Shown piece by piece: positions 36,342 through 49,027 of a stretch of DNA of 64,000 nucleotides. The translations under genes and the position numbers were made by a program. The DNA is from Trichoplax sp. H2 (lineage: Eukaryota > Placozoa > Uniplacotomia > Trichoplacea): positions 868,001 to 932,000 of the forward strand of contig NOWV01000008.1 in the NCBI GenBank assembly GCA_003344405.1. Direction: 5' to 3'. Every line of letters begins with the position of its first letter. Positions within the stretch are counted from its first letter, which is position 1. The notes beneath the pieces are model-generated. The model searched no databases and had not been told where the DNA came from. It saw only the letters and a list, made by a program, of their open reading frames with translations.

Positions 36342-39075
36342 TTATCTTTCAAATTTATCCAACGGATATTCATCTTGGTGCTTTTCTAAATGTTCTTCCA
36401 AGTTTTTATATTGTTCCTTTAAGATCTCCGGCATACCATCATAGACATCATTGAAGACTTCATACAAGTTTGGCTTTTGAATTTTTTCAGCTTTTTTCAT
36501 GGCATTTATAACGCCTTCTCTGCATTCTTTCTTTAATTCGCTTTCAAGATTATCATTCCACCAACCTTGCTTTGTAAGGAATAATCGCAGCCGAATAATG
36601 GGATGATCGATCTTGTCCCAGTGAGATACTTCATCGGCTCCTCGATAAGCAGACCAATCATCGCTGGTGCTATGATGTCCAACTCTGAAAAGATAGCATT
36701 AGAGTATTACAACTATTGAAATGCATAACGTGTATCATTGATGGAACCGATATGAATTGTCAATGAATACATTTTATTACAACGCACCTGTACGTCATGG
36801 CCTCGACTAAAACAGGAGCATTTTCTTCCACAGCAATTTTTCGAGCTGCTTTTGTTGCCACATACACAGCAAAGAGGTCATTACCATCAACGCGTACAAC
36901 CGCCATACCATAACCGCTACCTCTGCTTGCTAGTTTTATAGTATAACGAAAGATGTTGTTTTATACAATAAATGTGTATACATTATTTTACTCTATTTAG
37001 GCTTGATTACAACGGATGCATTCCACTTGTGTGACATAACAATTTATCGCAAAATTGCGAAAATTTCACGTAGCGTCACATCAATAAAACTTACCTATGC
37101 CATCTCCTTTGTACTGTTCACTAGTTGGAGTAGAGATGGCATAACCATTGTTTCGGCTATTAGAAAGAAGACGATACAAAATGGAATTTTAAAGTACCGT
37201 ATATCGAATAGAATTATATTGTGCTATACGATGGTAACATTAAAAACGTAGATCAACCTACCAAAAGAAAATAACCGGAGCTGAGAGTGTCGCAGCGAAA
37301 TTAAAGGCTGCATGAGCATCTCCTTCACTTGCAGCGCCATCACCGAAATAGCAGATAACACACTTTCTATCCCCTCTTCTTTTTAGAGCGTATGCAGCCC
37401 CAGATGCTATTTGATAAAGGTCATCGTCAATGCATTTCAATAACCGACCAGAGGCGTTCTAGTAAGGTTGTATCTGAAATCTTACAGTATTACATACCTT
37501 GTGGCATTTGAGTAGCCAATGGAGATGAAATGGTTACAAAGTTGAGCGCTTTTGAGCCATAGTGTACAGGCATTTGTTTACCCTTTCCAATATCTAGAGT
37601 GTTAGCATAGCACTGATTCATAAAATCGTCTAGCGTAAAGCCACGGTATAGCAAAACTCCTGCTTCACGATACTGGCCAAATACAACATCATGAGGGTCG
37701 AGTGCGGCTGCACTACCAAAATGCGTTGCTTCTTCGCCATAATTCGTCATATAAAAGGATATACGACCCTAAAAAGAGAAATGAGTTACTGTAATTAAAG
37801 TGAGATCATGTTACCGATAGCTGATATTAGTAACGCAAGTTGGCAAGAAATCGCTATCTCTATAGTAATACTCGTAACATTTTCGCCATATTTGAAGTGA
37901 AATTCTTATACAATTGTAATTCATCAACATATATAAAGATTTTACCTGTCGCTGAGAATCGTACATAATTCTATCCATCGTGCTTAGCAAAACCATTTGG
38001 CGGTACATACCTACAATGTTTGATTCTTCTAACTATTTTAACGATAAATACAGATATTACTCATTTACAGTAATAAATAGAATGAGTAATAGCTGTGTAT
38101 CTGCAAACATATGAAATGTACTATTCAACAGTATCCAGTCCTATAGCAGAATAAATTGGTAAAACTGCTTACGTCCTCGGGAAATTCTTCCTGATTGATG
38201 ATATTACCATGTTTATCCATGATCCGATAAACATCAATCCCATCTTCTTTTGGACGGATTACATTCAGCTTTGTGGTATATTTTGATTTGCTACCAGGAA
38301 AGAGTGGTACATCATCGGTACTGCAAAATCTCTATATAAGATTTGATTCATAAGTTAATACATCATTTTCAAGACTATAGTCTCGCTGTAGAATCTTGCA
38401 ATGTACAATAAGTTTACTCCAATGACAAGAAGTCGAAACGATCTTAACGAGCTGATATACTAGGATAAATTTTCAATCGTAAAGTTAAGTCTGATAGACT
38501 AATATACACAAATACAGTATAATATAGTTTATTAGCAATTCTTATCTTAGAAAAGTGGTGAGTAAGCCGAGAGAACGTGGAATTTAATTTATGATATTGA
38601 ATTGTTAACATCATTCAACATGTAGAAACAGTATTGCACCATGTCTCGTACTCCCTCACCCTAGGCCATGCTGTGGAGTACAGCAGACTAAAATTTAGCG
38701 CTTCAAAATATCTGATCACGTTATCATCATATAAGCATGAAAGTTCATTAGGTACCAGATCCATCTACACCCTATCCATCCTACAGGATCTTGATGATAT
38801 AAGACTTGCAAGTGAATCACTTGGCAAGGTAATGTACTGTATTTTTAGCTACAATAAAATGACAACATTGTAGCATTTGTATCTAACTTCGAGTTCTACA
38901 CTACACACGTATAAACTATCATCATTCGACTACCTTCTACTCTCCTAGCGTTTTTAAGCAAAATTATTACCTTTTGTAGAGGTAAACAGATACCAGCTGG
39001 ATAAACCTTATATCGCATGGAATGATAATTTTTCCATAATGTTGATGCAGTACGCCTAGTCAGATTGGCAGCCAT
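36342..39075 (-). CDS. BCKDHA: BCKDHA, branched-chain 2-oxoacid dehydrogenase E1 alpha, 8 exons
   Basis: Thiamine-diphosphate E1 alpha subunit of the mitochondrial branched-chain keto-acid dehydrogenase complex, in Val/Leu/Ile catabolism. Exons in transcription order: 39075-38971, 38331-38173, 38032-37946, 37768-37498, 37406-37262, 37156-37095, 36929-36788, 36684-36342. They give 437 aa (human 445). The N-terminus [20 protein letters not shown] is a basic, acid-free mitochondrial presequence. Family blocks: [27 protein letters not shown], then [28 protein letters not shown], and the ThDP motif [20 protein letters not shown] closing with NN in [10 protein letters not shown]. The phosphorylation loop reads [19 protein letters not shown]: site-1 Ser (residue 329) is kept, but the residue at the site-2 position (339) is Gly. 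The partner E1 beta gene is not in this window. A palindrome cluster lies directly upstream. The FMO-A gene diverges 1.2 kb away. Confidence 0.96.
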
Positions 39076-39163
39076 TTTGGATGACTATAGCCCTACAGTT
39101 ACATGCCTAGGATAGCAAGAAGGCAAGTCCGGGCTGTCTGTCCTAGTCTAATTGGAAGGGTGG

Positions 39164-39239
39164 TCCGGTCCGGTACGGTACGGTACGGTACTAACGACAA
39201 TGTACAGTACGTACTGTACGCACGGTACTGTACATTGTC
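39164..39239. promoter_or_regulatory. palindrome cluster and hairpin upstream of BCKDHA
   Basis: Tandem GGTCC/GGTAC units (39164-39191) lead into a perfect inverted repeat. GACAATGTACAGTAC (39196-39210) and its reverse complement GTACTGTACATTGTC (39225-39239) are separated by 14 bp that hold a further GTACTGTAC. It lies about 90-165 bp upstream of the BCKDHA ATG. It could form a 15-bp stem or be a paired binding site. Confidence 0.6.
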
Positions 39240-40312
39240 AAAACTTTTAGTAAAGACGCCATAGGAGGGCGAGTGCCTATAGTGTAGTACTGCCACACGT
39301 AACTGAATGATACATTAGACTAAAGTGCAACAGCTGGCCGGATTGCATTTGCATCAGCAATCCAGGGTTAGCTTTGCTGAGGAAGAGCCTCCATCGAAAG
39401 AGGCAAAAATTAAGAGTTTATGGCTTATTAAAGCATATATTTGATTACTTATCATCATCATCACTGATCCAATTCTACGTATACGATTACTGTAGCAGCT
39501 GATTGGACTGTAGTCTTGTGGATCGCATGGTTGAAACTAGTGTAACCTTAGAGGTCGAAAAAAAACTAGAGCTCTAACTTTGGCCTGCACGATTACCGAG
39601 AAGTCAAATAAAGTTGATTAGGATCAGGTCGGTTGTTGACAAGCTTAATTCCACCTATTAGTGTATTACGCATAGCCGGTTTGAATGCAGTCGATATAAT
39701 TAATTCTATCTACCAACATTTTACGCTTGGCCTGGTATTAGTGTTGCAGCATTATCGTAGAAAAAGCTGATTCAATTGCAGCGCACAAGATTAATTCCAC
39801 TTGCCGGTGTTTACCTTTGCCTTGCTGTAGCATGATACACTAATATAAAGGTAGAGTAATTAATGAGATTGAAGTTTACAACAGTAGCAATTCCATCTAC
39901 CTGTGTTGATACTTGCTCTGCAGTAGTGTATTACAGTATTGTAACTGGCTAGATTGCGGCTTATCAAAATTTTAATTCCATCAACCAATATTTTACGCCT
40001 GCCCTGTTGTACAGCATTGCAGTATTTTATACAGTTACTGATCTAGATTGCAGCTTATACAAGATTCAACATGTAGTGATAACCCTTCCACCTCGACGAT
40101 AGGAAGAGCTTTTAATCAAATCGACCGGTCTTTCCAATTCCATTACATTATTGTAGTGTTTAATCTGACAACTCAACGAATTGCAATTGACGAGATTGCG
40201 TAGAATTAGCCTTAAACTAAGTCAATTCAATCCATAAGTATTCAAATTTGACCTACAATTTTACAATATCATAACTCATCCTAGCTGACAATTAAAGACA
40301 TTGATTAGTAAC
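39240..40312. other. divergent intergenic region between BCKDHA and FMO-A
   Basis: No exon seen. It contains scattered, degenerate segments that recur with the theme AATTCCA-TCTACC near 39645, 39705, 39795, 39890 and 39980, suggesting an old, decayed repeat of about 80-100 bp. The FMO-A promoter should be at its right end. Confidence 0.35.
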
Positions 40313-43300
40313 ATGAAGGTTGCTATCGTTGGTGCTGGTGTTAGCGGTCTTACAGCTCTTAAGCAATGCCTTGATGAAGGTATCCAGGCCACTGTCTTCG
40401 AAAAAGAGGAGCAAATAGGCGGTATTTGGACATTTTCAGGTTTGTTGAAAGTAATAATCATTCGACCGTTGTCCATGTTTAGAGTTATTTGGACTGCACT
40501 ATATTGTAAAGGCATGCTTAAATTCGCTAGAGTTGTTTGCTTTCATGTTGCGGATACAGTACTCCAATACCCCTTCACAACGGTTGATTCAACGCCATAC
40601 CTTATGGTTGATTTACTGCAATAGATTAGAAATCAGTTAATAGTCTCTAATATCTGTAACATCAGCATAAATCAATAATACCATCATTCAGTCTTCTATG
40701 CTATTGAACGATAGGAGATTTTAACTAGCAGCATTTATCCTTTGTATCATGCTGATCGACTTGGAAAGTGTATAAGCATCACGGTAAATGGTGGTATAAT
40801 CCAATCCTACCTACACCGCGATTTCGTATGAACTAATTGATCCATCCCAGCTTCGTCTAATGTGCTGCTTTTAGCCTATCCAACTAAATTATGCTACTTA
40901 TTACAATACATGTTACCTATTCAACTCTATGATACTATTTTAGCCTATTCAACTATGCCTTACATGCAAATGCTAATACCACAAGTGGAATGTTATGCAA
41001 ATAATGCAATATAGAACGATCGTAATTCTATCATTATAGTTTCGTCATCACTTTATGCCATAGTCGAAAGTAACTCGATTGCAGATAGGCAGAATTCACA
41101 TAGCATTTTTTTCTATATATGCTGGTTAGAGACGCCAGGCAAGGGGGGACTGGTTTATCGATCGGTTATTACCAATACTAGTAAGGATATGACTGGATTT
41201 AGCGACTATCCCATGCCAGATGATTATCCACCTTATATACATAACTCTCAGGTAGTGCAGTACTTGCAGATGTAAGTATCAATCAGTAATTATTTTTTTA
41301 TGCGATATCCATGTTGGATTGTATTAAAAATATAGCTTATGCTAAGCAAGCATTGTTGTAAGCAGTGATGTAGTTCAATTGTAAATTTTCACGATATTTA
41401 CCATAGTCTTATAGAATACATATTATTAAAAGCTTTATAGCTTTCCATGATTTAGAAATATTGAAATTACCCTCGAATTAGTTAGCATGTTTAATTTTCC
41501 GCCTATATTTTATTGTATCCAATAGGTACTGCGATCATTTTAAGCTGAATGAACACATACAGTTTAATACTAGCGTACGAAAGATTGAAAAAGCTGCCAA
41601 CTATCAGCAGAGTGGCAGATGGGATATAACTCTCAGTCGGAATGATACTAATGAAACAACTACAGAAACATTCGATGCAGTCATGGTTGCTAACGGACTA
41701 TATAGCAAAATTTCTCTTCCTCATTTTCAAGGTGTTGAGAACTTCCGTGGCAAAGTTTTACATAGTAGAGATTATAAAGATTGGAAAGGTACACCAATAC
41801 TAAACGGAATCTATTGAGCCAAAGCCTTTACCTATCCTTTGCTGTTATCCTGAAGTCAATACCTTACGCAAATAGAGCTGACTCATTAATTTTCTAAAAA
41901 CTAATACTTATGTAGTATAATTAGCAGATGAGATAAAATACTTGCTCTTCTTGTCAAATAGGATACGAAAACAAAAGAGTACTAGTTGTAGGATCTGGTA
42001 GTTCTGCTGTTGATATTGCGGTCGAGCTCAGCTATCATTGTTCACAAGTCTATATGAGTACACGATCTGGAGCTTGGGTCTTTGGACGTGTTAGTTCTGG
42101 TGGATTACCTGCTGATAGTCTATTGAGTCGTTTTACAATGATGGTACCTCGAAAAATCGTAAAGTATGTATTGCGATCAGAATTGAATCAAAAGTTTGAC
42201 CATGCCAAATACGGTCTAGGAGCAAATTATGACATCCTTACGAAATCCATCGTTGTTAATGATGATATAGCCGGTAAATACTAATTTTGTATGCTATTAC
42301 ACGGATTACTAGTGAATACCTATAAGTATATTTTCTAGTAGTCCACGACTACTACTACGTGGATTACTAGTGAATAACCGTAAATATGTTTTCTAGTAGT
42401 CCATGACTACTATCATAGGCTGTGAAAGGACTATGAATAAATAATAAATAACCGTTGGATTTAATAAGACGAAGAAAATTTGAATAGTGTTAAATACTAA
42501 TTGTGTATACTACTATATGAATTACTATAGTGAACACGTAAATTTTCTAGTTTGTAACTACTGTCCTAGACCGTGAAAGGACTTCGGTTTTTATAATAAT
42601 TAGATTTAATAAGATGAAGTGAATTTTAAGAATGTGCGAGTCTACATGATATGATACATATAATTTACTTTGTCTACATTTGCAATCAAATTGAAAGGCG
42701 CCTATCTAATTGAATTATATTTGTCTTATTTTATACTATGATAAAGCTCGAATAATTTGCGGAGCAGTTAAAGTCAAAGATAATCTCAGCTGTATCAAAG
42801 AGCATGATGTTGAATTTTGTGATGGTACGATAGAGAAGGATATACAGGCAATCGTTTTTGCTACTGGTTTTGCCACTGCTATTACATGCTTGGATTCATC
42901 TATTATCACTCAGGATCAATATGAATGCTTAAACTTGTTTAGAAACATATTTCCTCCCGGGTTAGATCATCCAACACTGGCTATGATAGGTTACGTCCAA
43001 GTCGGTGGTGCGGTTTTTCCAGTATCAGAAATGCAATCAAGATATGTAGTACGTGTATTTAAAAAGTGTTTATCTTTGCCATCACAGGAAGAAATGATAC
43101 GTGATATTGAGGATAGGCATAAAGCTAATCAAAAAGCAGTTGTCAGAACGGAATGGTCAATCATTCGGGTATAGATATAATCGATATTTTCAAATAAAGT
43201 TCCTATTTCATATAGTCGATAGCATCATTTGCACGATTAATCTTTACGAAGAAATTCTACAACAATTTTACTTTATTTACACTCAGTAGTTGATGTTATA

Positions 43301-43731
43301 GATACAAAATTGGTTTTCAACTAAAATTAATTCTGGATGAATCATAAACTGATAAAGTTGGATATTAATTTTATCACTTGTTTTGTTTATGCTTGTATCT
43401 ATCTATTATTTAGGTGGATTACATTAAGTATATGGATGAACTGGCCTCTCTAATAGGCTGCAAGTGTAATCTTTTATTGTTATTCTTCCGTGATCCGAAA
43501 TTAGCATTAAGATGCTTTTTTGGCCCATGTACGCCTACACAGTTTAGATTAGTGGGGCCACACCGTTGGAATAATGCCAAAAAGACAATTGAGAATAATG
43601 AAAAACGATTTGTTGGTTCAATTCAAACACGTCGATATATGCCACAGATGAAAAGTCGAAGTTGGTTCTGGTCAGGATTTGCCATCACTACAGCAGTAGT
43701 GATAGCTTATTATATCACTAGCTACTACTAG
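40313..43731 (+). CDS. flavin-containing monooxygenase A, 6 exons
   Basis: FAD- and NADPH-dependent oxygenase of soft nucleophiles (N- or S-oxygenation). Exons 40313-40439, 41130-41271, 41526-41788, 41962-42273, 42747-43168 and 43414-43731 give 527 aa, the usual FMO length. The FAD Rossmann motif GAGVSG is at the N-terminus. The FMO signature [11 protein letters not shown] fits FxGxxxHxxxY. The NADPH motif is GSGSSA, with Ser where the two sister genes have Asn. The late FATGY motif reads FATGF and is followed by the unusual ATAITCLD. A conserved Asn sits in [10 protein letters not shown]. The C-terminus ends in a hydrophobic anchor ([19 protein letters not shown]), implying an ER membrane tail. 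It is the most diverged of the three local FMOs and the only one on the plus strand. The acceptor at 42746 (GATAAAG) is weak. Poly(A) signal at 43904-43909. Confidence 0.92.
42274..42640. repeat. degenerate tandem duplication in FMO-A intron 4
   Basis: TAAATACTAATT occurs at about 42275 and 42491, each followed by similar sequence: an ATTACTA-TAGTGAA element, TTTTCTAGT, then GTGAAAGGACT and GATTTAATAAGA. The first unit also has an internal duplication of about 58 bp (GGATTACTAGTGAATA near 42303 and 42361). That unit holds a near-perfect inverted repeat with arms CTAGTAGTCCACG and CGTGGATTACTAG. No coding potential. Confidence 0.6.
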
Positions 43732-45524
43732 TAATATTCTACTCAGTCTTGATTTTCTAATAAGTAACGCAATGCAATGTAGGATATTCTCATGTTAGAA
43801 AGACGTATCGATTAAAGTTAGAATTGATTTGTTTTGCTTATTTTTACGTAAGAACAGATGAAGTAAGAAATCATTTAAAAGGTTTCAAATATTGCATTCG
43901 TTCAATAAATAATCGCTAACATGAAATAGAGATCGATTTATAAATTAAAATGTCTGTTTCTGCTAGCAATTGTGTGCTTACAGCGCTACTAAGCCGTTAA
44001 TTACCGTTTATCGTCAGCAACTAACGATGCTGCTACACTTTCTTATTACTAAGTTTTTATTAGCGTAAGTGCGGATTGAAACTAATTATATGCAGTAATG
44101 GCTTAGTCATTATTTATATTTTCTATAGGGTAAGAATTTTTATACTGGTTCTATCCTATAATAAATGCACTCTTAATATTTCTTGATGTTTACGTTTATC
44201 CAAACCCATTCAAGCGTATTGATAACAAATCTGTAGATGCTTATGCCAGTAAAAATGAAGTAGTCCTCTTGCTCTGATGATTATGTAATAGCAACATTAG
44301 GCATACTTATACTTGTATTTATCGAACAATCTCATTGAATGTAGAAAAGGGATTTTACAATATTATCAAGTTTTTCACTTATCTCAACATGCTAGAAGTT
44401 TAACCACATCTTGATCATGACTGAACCTTCTTCTTATACTAGACTAACTCAATCGTTTATAGAAATATTTATGCACTCCCACTTTGTATCAGGTAGCGAA
44501 TGATCTTATTGCACTATTAAAATGTATAGACACATCACAATATCAGCAAGTTGTAGCAAAATTCTTACTGTTTGACAAGCAGAAAATCCAAATGTAAATT
44601 TCTATTAAACTTATATCAGGAAATTAATCAAGACAGCGTTTATGTTGCTGAACGGTAAATTTATTATGAATACTGATTAGTAGACCTAAGTAAAATTCAT
44701 TCTACTGCATAACAGTTTTAATTCGTATAATTACTTTCTGTTTCATAGACGACAGTCAAATTACTAGCTTTGAATACAATATGCAGACTTACAGTAATAA
44801 ACATTAAAGCTTAATTATTAAATTATTAATTATGAAGAAATAGCATAAATACTGCGCTAATCTCTTTCATTGGCTGTTGTGGTAACTATATTATCGTCGT
44901 TGATGCAAGAGGTAATAGAAATGATAGGAGTGGGGATATGATTTGTTACAGCGAAAATACTACTGTAGTACCAGCTTTGCTGACACCTGTTTATGCCGTT
45001 ATATTTCCAATTATCAAGCTGTCGATACAAAGTATAATTTTTATTGAATTCATTTATGGCAGTTCAAATATCCGAATCACGTTTACGCATTGATTGGCTG
45101 ATAGTATATTAATAAACTATTTAAATTTACTTTTTGTTTCATAAAGATCACATTCCGTGCTATGCCAGATTATGGATTAAAAAATTGTGGCTAAGTGCTT
45201 GTAGTGGGTGAACGTGGCGTAAATGTTTAAAGGCTAATATTTAATCGGCTAAAGTGATATAAAGCTATATATTTACCCATAACTATACTTAGAACTAATT
45301 AATTAAATCATAATCAGGCGCTATTTCTGATCAGTTTATACAACTGTCAGGATTTCGACGTGATTCAGATTCAATACAGACATGGCAAAACTATTGTTTG
45401 CTAATCAGCATTCCCTTAACTTGGCTAACGGCAGAAGAGAAAGTTCCTCCTAAAATATCAATAAATTATAAGGCCGTATGAATTATTTTAATAAAACAAT
45501 TAAAGGAATTAAGTAAAATTTGAA
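43732..45524. other. convergent gap between FMO-A and FMO-B
   Basis: Tail-to-tail spacer of 1.8 kb with the FMO-A poly(A) signal at 43904-43909. No exon, RNA gene or tandem array seen. Confidence 0.5.
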
Positions 45525-48500
45525 TTAACCGATATCGCTGACTGCTCCTCCTATATCGCCATTACTGCGATATATAGCGTACGCAAGTGGAACCATGATA
45601 ATACCAAGCAGTACAAACCATGTGAAGAAACCGCTGCGACTTTTAACAGCTTTAACTTGGCGAGTGCACATAGAGTTGATCACGTTGTTATCGACACTTT
45701 CGATAGCCTTCTTGGCACCTTTCCAAGAATGTGGTCCCTGCAATCGATATTGCGGTGGAGTACAAGGACCAAAACAACATTGGAATGCTAACTTAGGGTC
45801 GGTAATGAACATACTCAAAAAACTTGGTTTGCAGCCGATCAATGTAGCCAACTCATCCATAAATGGTATGAAATCAACCTAATATTCAAAAATGAATCAA
45901 TTCATCTCACAATTTATTCGTAAGCGATGATACCTCGTCATTACTAATTTGATCATGCATTAAATATAAGATTTTAGCGAAGGGACCACAATAATTGCAG
46001 AAGTTAAGGCACGAATTTCGTACTAAAAGTCAAACTTTTACTATTAGCAGAACGAAAATAAAACGGAAAATATTGGGTGAAATAGCTGCTTGATTATAAA
46101 TTTCATCATTCGGTAGAAATAATCATATAACTACCATATTGTTTTCTAAAATTTAAGATTGTACAAAAAATCAACTATTTTATAAATTTACTATCGACGT
46201 GTATACCTCGATGGTATGCCTTGGTGATTCGGTATATCTAGAAGCCATATGATCACGTTTTCCCGTTATGTCTGCCATCATTTCAGCTTCGGAGGGTAAC
46301 GTACTTTTCTTGTTAAAGACTCGAGTAACCCATCGAGCTTGCATTTCTGATATTGGCATAATAGCACCTACGGGCTGAACAAATCCAACCATAGCCAATG
46401 TTGCATGTTTAAGATGAGGTGGAAAGACGTATTTGTATAAATCACATTTGTTTTCTACGACTTCTACGATGGATGGGTCCAGAAAAGGGAAACCAAATTT
46501 GTAACCAGTACTATAGACAATCACATCGATATCTTTTTCAACCGTGCCGTCGGTAAAAGTGACATCATGTTCAGTAAGGCTTTCTACGTTATCCTTTACT
46601 TTAACCGAGCCACATATTATTCGAACTATTCAGAATATACGTAAATGCGTTAAGAATTAGCTAGGATGTGCTACTAGTTAAGAAAATGAGTAGTAATGAA
46701 GTTACAACGAACTAGAAAGGCATGTATAGAACCACTAGAGAATTTACTGAAATTTATTTTCGAAATGACGATCTGAACGTCACCCATTATTAAAATCAAT
46801 TTTTACTTAGCATTTTACAATATGCAATAGCAATCTATTATGCAGAATTGTACACTATATTTTTGAAGGGAAACGAATCTTTTACTAATCTTACTAGGAT
46901 AACTGTAACTTAATTATTATAGGTGAGGAAGTGTAAGTATGGGTAAGTAAGCAGAGGTAAACTAGTGATCGTTTAATGCTACCGTTATTCCATTCCAAGA
47001 CTAGAGACTAGAATGTAATTTCAGCTCACTTATATTTTAGATTAGGTATCAATTAAAAATAAAACATCATTTACTGCCTTTGCTGAACGATTTTATTCGC
47101 GAGATACAGTATGCTCATATCATGTTAATAACCATTGCTTGAGTAGTAAATAGATATCTACGTTTCCTAAAAGCGTAATGCTTGTCCATATACACTGTTA
47201 AGAGCGACGTATAAATGATTTATATAGTATACCTGGTAGTTCATCGCTCATTGTTGGATGTTGAGCAAGCACACGATAGGAAGTTTTTAAACCGTAATGC
47301 TCATGATTAAATCTTGCTTCACAACCCTTTTTCAATTCCGCTTCTAGCATCGATGTTGGCATAACAGCATTTATAAAACGATTGAAGACGTGATCTATTG
47401 GCTGTCCGCCAGGGCCCAGTCGTGAAAATACCCAAGTTCCGCGTCGAGTACTGAGGAAAACTTTAGAAGCGTGATGACTTGTTTCGCAAGCAACATCAAC
47501 AGCTGAATTACCAATGCCGACAACAACGACTCTTTTATTCTCGAAACCTATCCAACCAATATTACCGTAATTGATCAAAATAGAGAACACGAGTCTATAT
47601 TACAGAAAATATGCATGAAACTCTTTCTGTTGAACTAATTTTAAATTACAGCATTTACCGCGATAATCTTTGTAATCATGACTGTGCATTTGTTTGCCTT
47701 TAAACACATCCATTCCTTTAAATGATGGCATCCTTGGATCCCAATGATGGCCTGAACATACCATTACACCATCATATGTCGTTGTTGTTTTGTTTGCATG
47801 ATCATCCGAAGGACTGGTAACTATATCCCATCTTCCGGTTTGATCGTAGTCAGATGCTTGTTTAATTTGATGGACGAAGGTATTATATCGGATATGTTTG
47901 TAGAGATCGAATTTTTCGGCGTACCTTTTAGTATTTGTACAGGTATAGGCATAAGATCAAAATAAAACAGTAAAGTTGTTATAGTGCAGTTACTGTAGAG
48001 GGCTATTGATCTTACCGAGTAGATTATTGCAAATTACAATATTATCATTGCCATGCTGTGCATTCATGAATATTTATGATTCAATTTATCAAAATTATGA
48101 AGCGATTCGATTGAAAACATGACATAAAAACAACAACCGATACGATTCATGATCATCGTTTAAAAATATATATCAAACGAGAAACCATCAACTATAGGAA
48201 CAATTACGTTGCAGGTTGTAATATTAAGAAGGGTATATCAACATGAGAGTCGATAAGAATGTGGTTGCTACTGTAGAATATACTAGCTTCGAAGATCATA
48301 GTCTGCTTTTTAAGAGTTTGTTTGAAATTTGAAGAATGCAATAACAATTAATTTTTATCTGGCAAATATCTTTACATTGTAATTAATTAATGATTAAACT
48401 AATGATCAACCTACATTTCAAAATATTTAATCACGCCGGTATTGTGCATAAAAGGTGAATAGCTAGCGGGTATTGGAAAATCGCTAAAGCACATCAACTC

Positions 48501-49027
48501 TTTGCTAGTATTGATAATTGTCGAGCGATACACGGTTCCACCCTTGCCAACTTCTTCTATACTTGGAGAATTCGAATACGAATGTCAAAATTAGTCATAA
48601 ATCGAACGTACACGTTCTAGAATTTTATTATTTTATCAATCCTTTTCATCAGCTTGATCGAGAAGATTAGTGATGAAGACAAATTGATGAAATATTAATT
48701 GCACCGCATAGTACAGCCATCTAAAGTTAGCTATTATGATACTATTTGTAAAGTATAATAATGATACTGGAAAAATCTACCTGCTGTAGCTAAGTGTAAT
48801 TAGCTACAAATCTTTCTTCTTGTATGTGAGTAATAGAGCTACGAAAATACGCGCCTACAGTAACTTGGTTACTACTAGTAGAAAGCAAAATTAATCGAAC
48901 CTGAAAACCTCCATAGACCGCCTATATAGTTTTCTTTTTCCAATACAACTCCTTCAATCCCTTCATCGATGCATTCTTTTAGTGATGTTAACCCACTTGC
49001 TCCAGCTCCGATAATAGCTACCTTCAT
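45525..49027 (-). CDS. flavin-containing monooxygenase B, 6 exons
   Basis: Exons in transcription order: 49027-48901, 48556-48415, 47924-47659, 47547-47233, 46625-46207, 45878-45525, giving 540 aa. Motifs: FAD site GAGASG; conserved Asn in [13 protein letters not shown] signature [16 protein letters not shown] site GIGNSA; STGY for FATGY, in [28 protein letters not shown]; and [19 protein letters not shown]. The C-terminal hydrophobic segment [19 protein letters not shown] can anchor it in the ER. Motifs are closer to the FMO consensus than in FMO-A, so it is likely active on amines or sulfides; the substrate is unknown. Exon lengths are 127, 142, 266, 315, 419 and 354, nearly those of FMO-A and FMO-C. 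It converges with FMO-A and runs in the same direction as FMO-C, its closest relative here. Confidence 0.93.

Noticed and set aside
37003-37251. 82-codon plus-strand frame
   Set aside because: Antisense to BCKDHA, overlapping its exon 6 and the adjacent introns.
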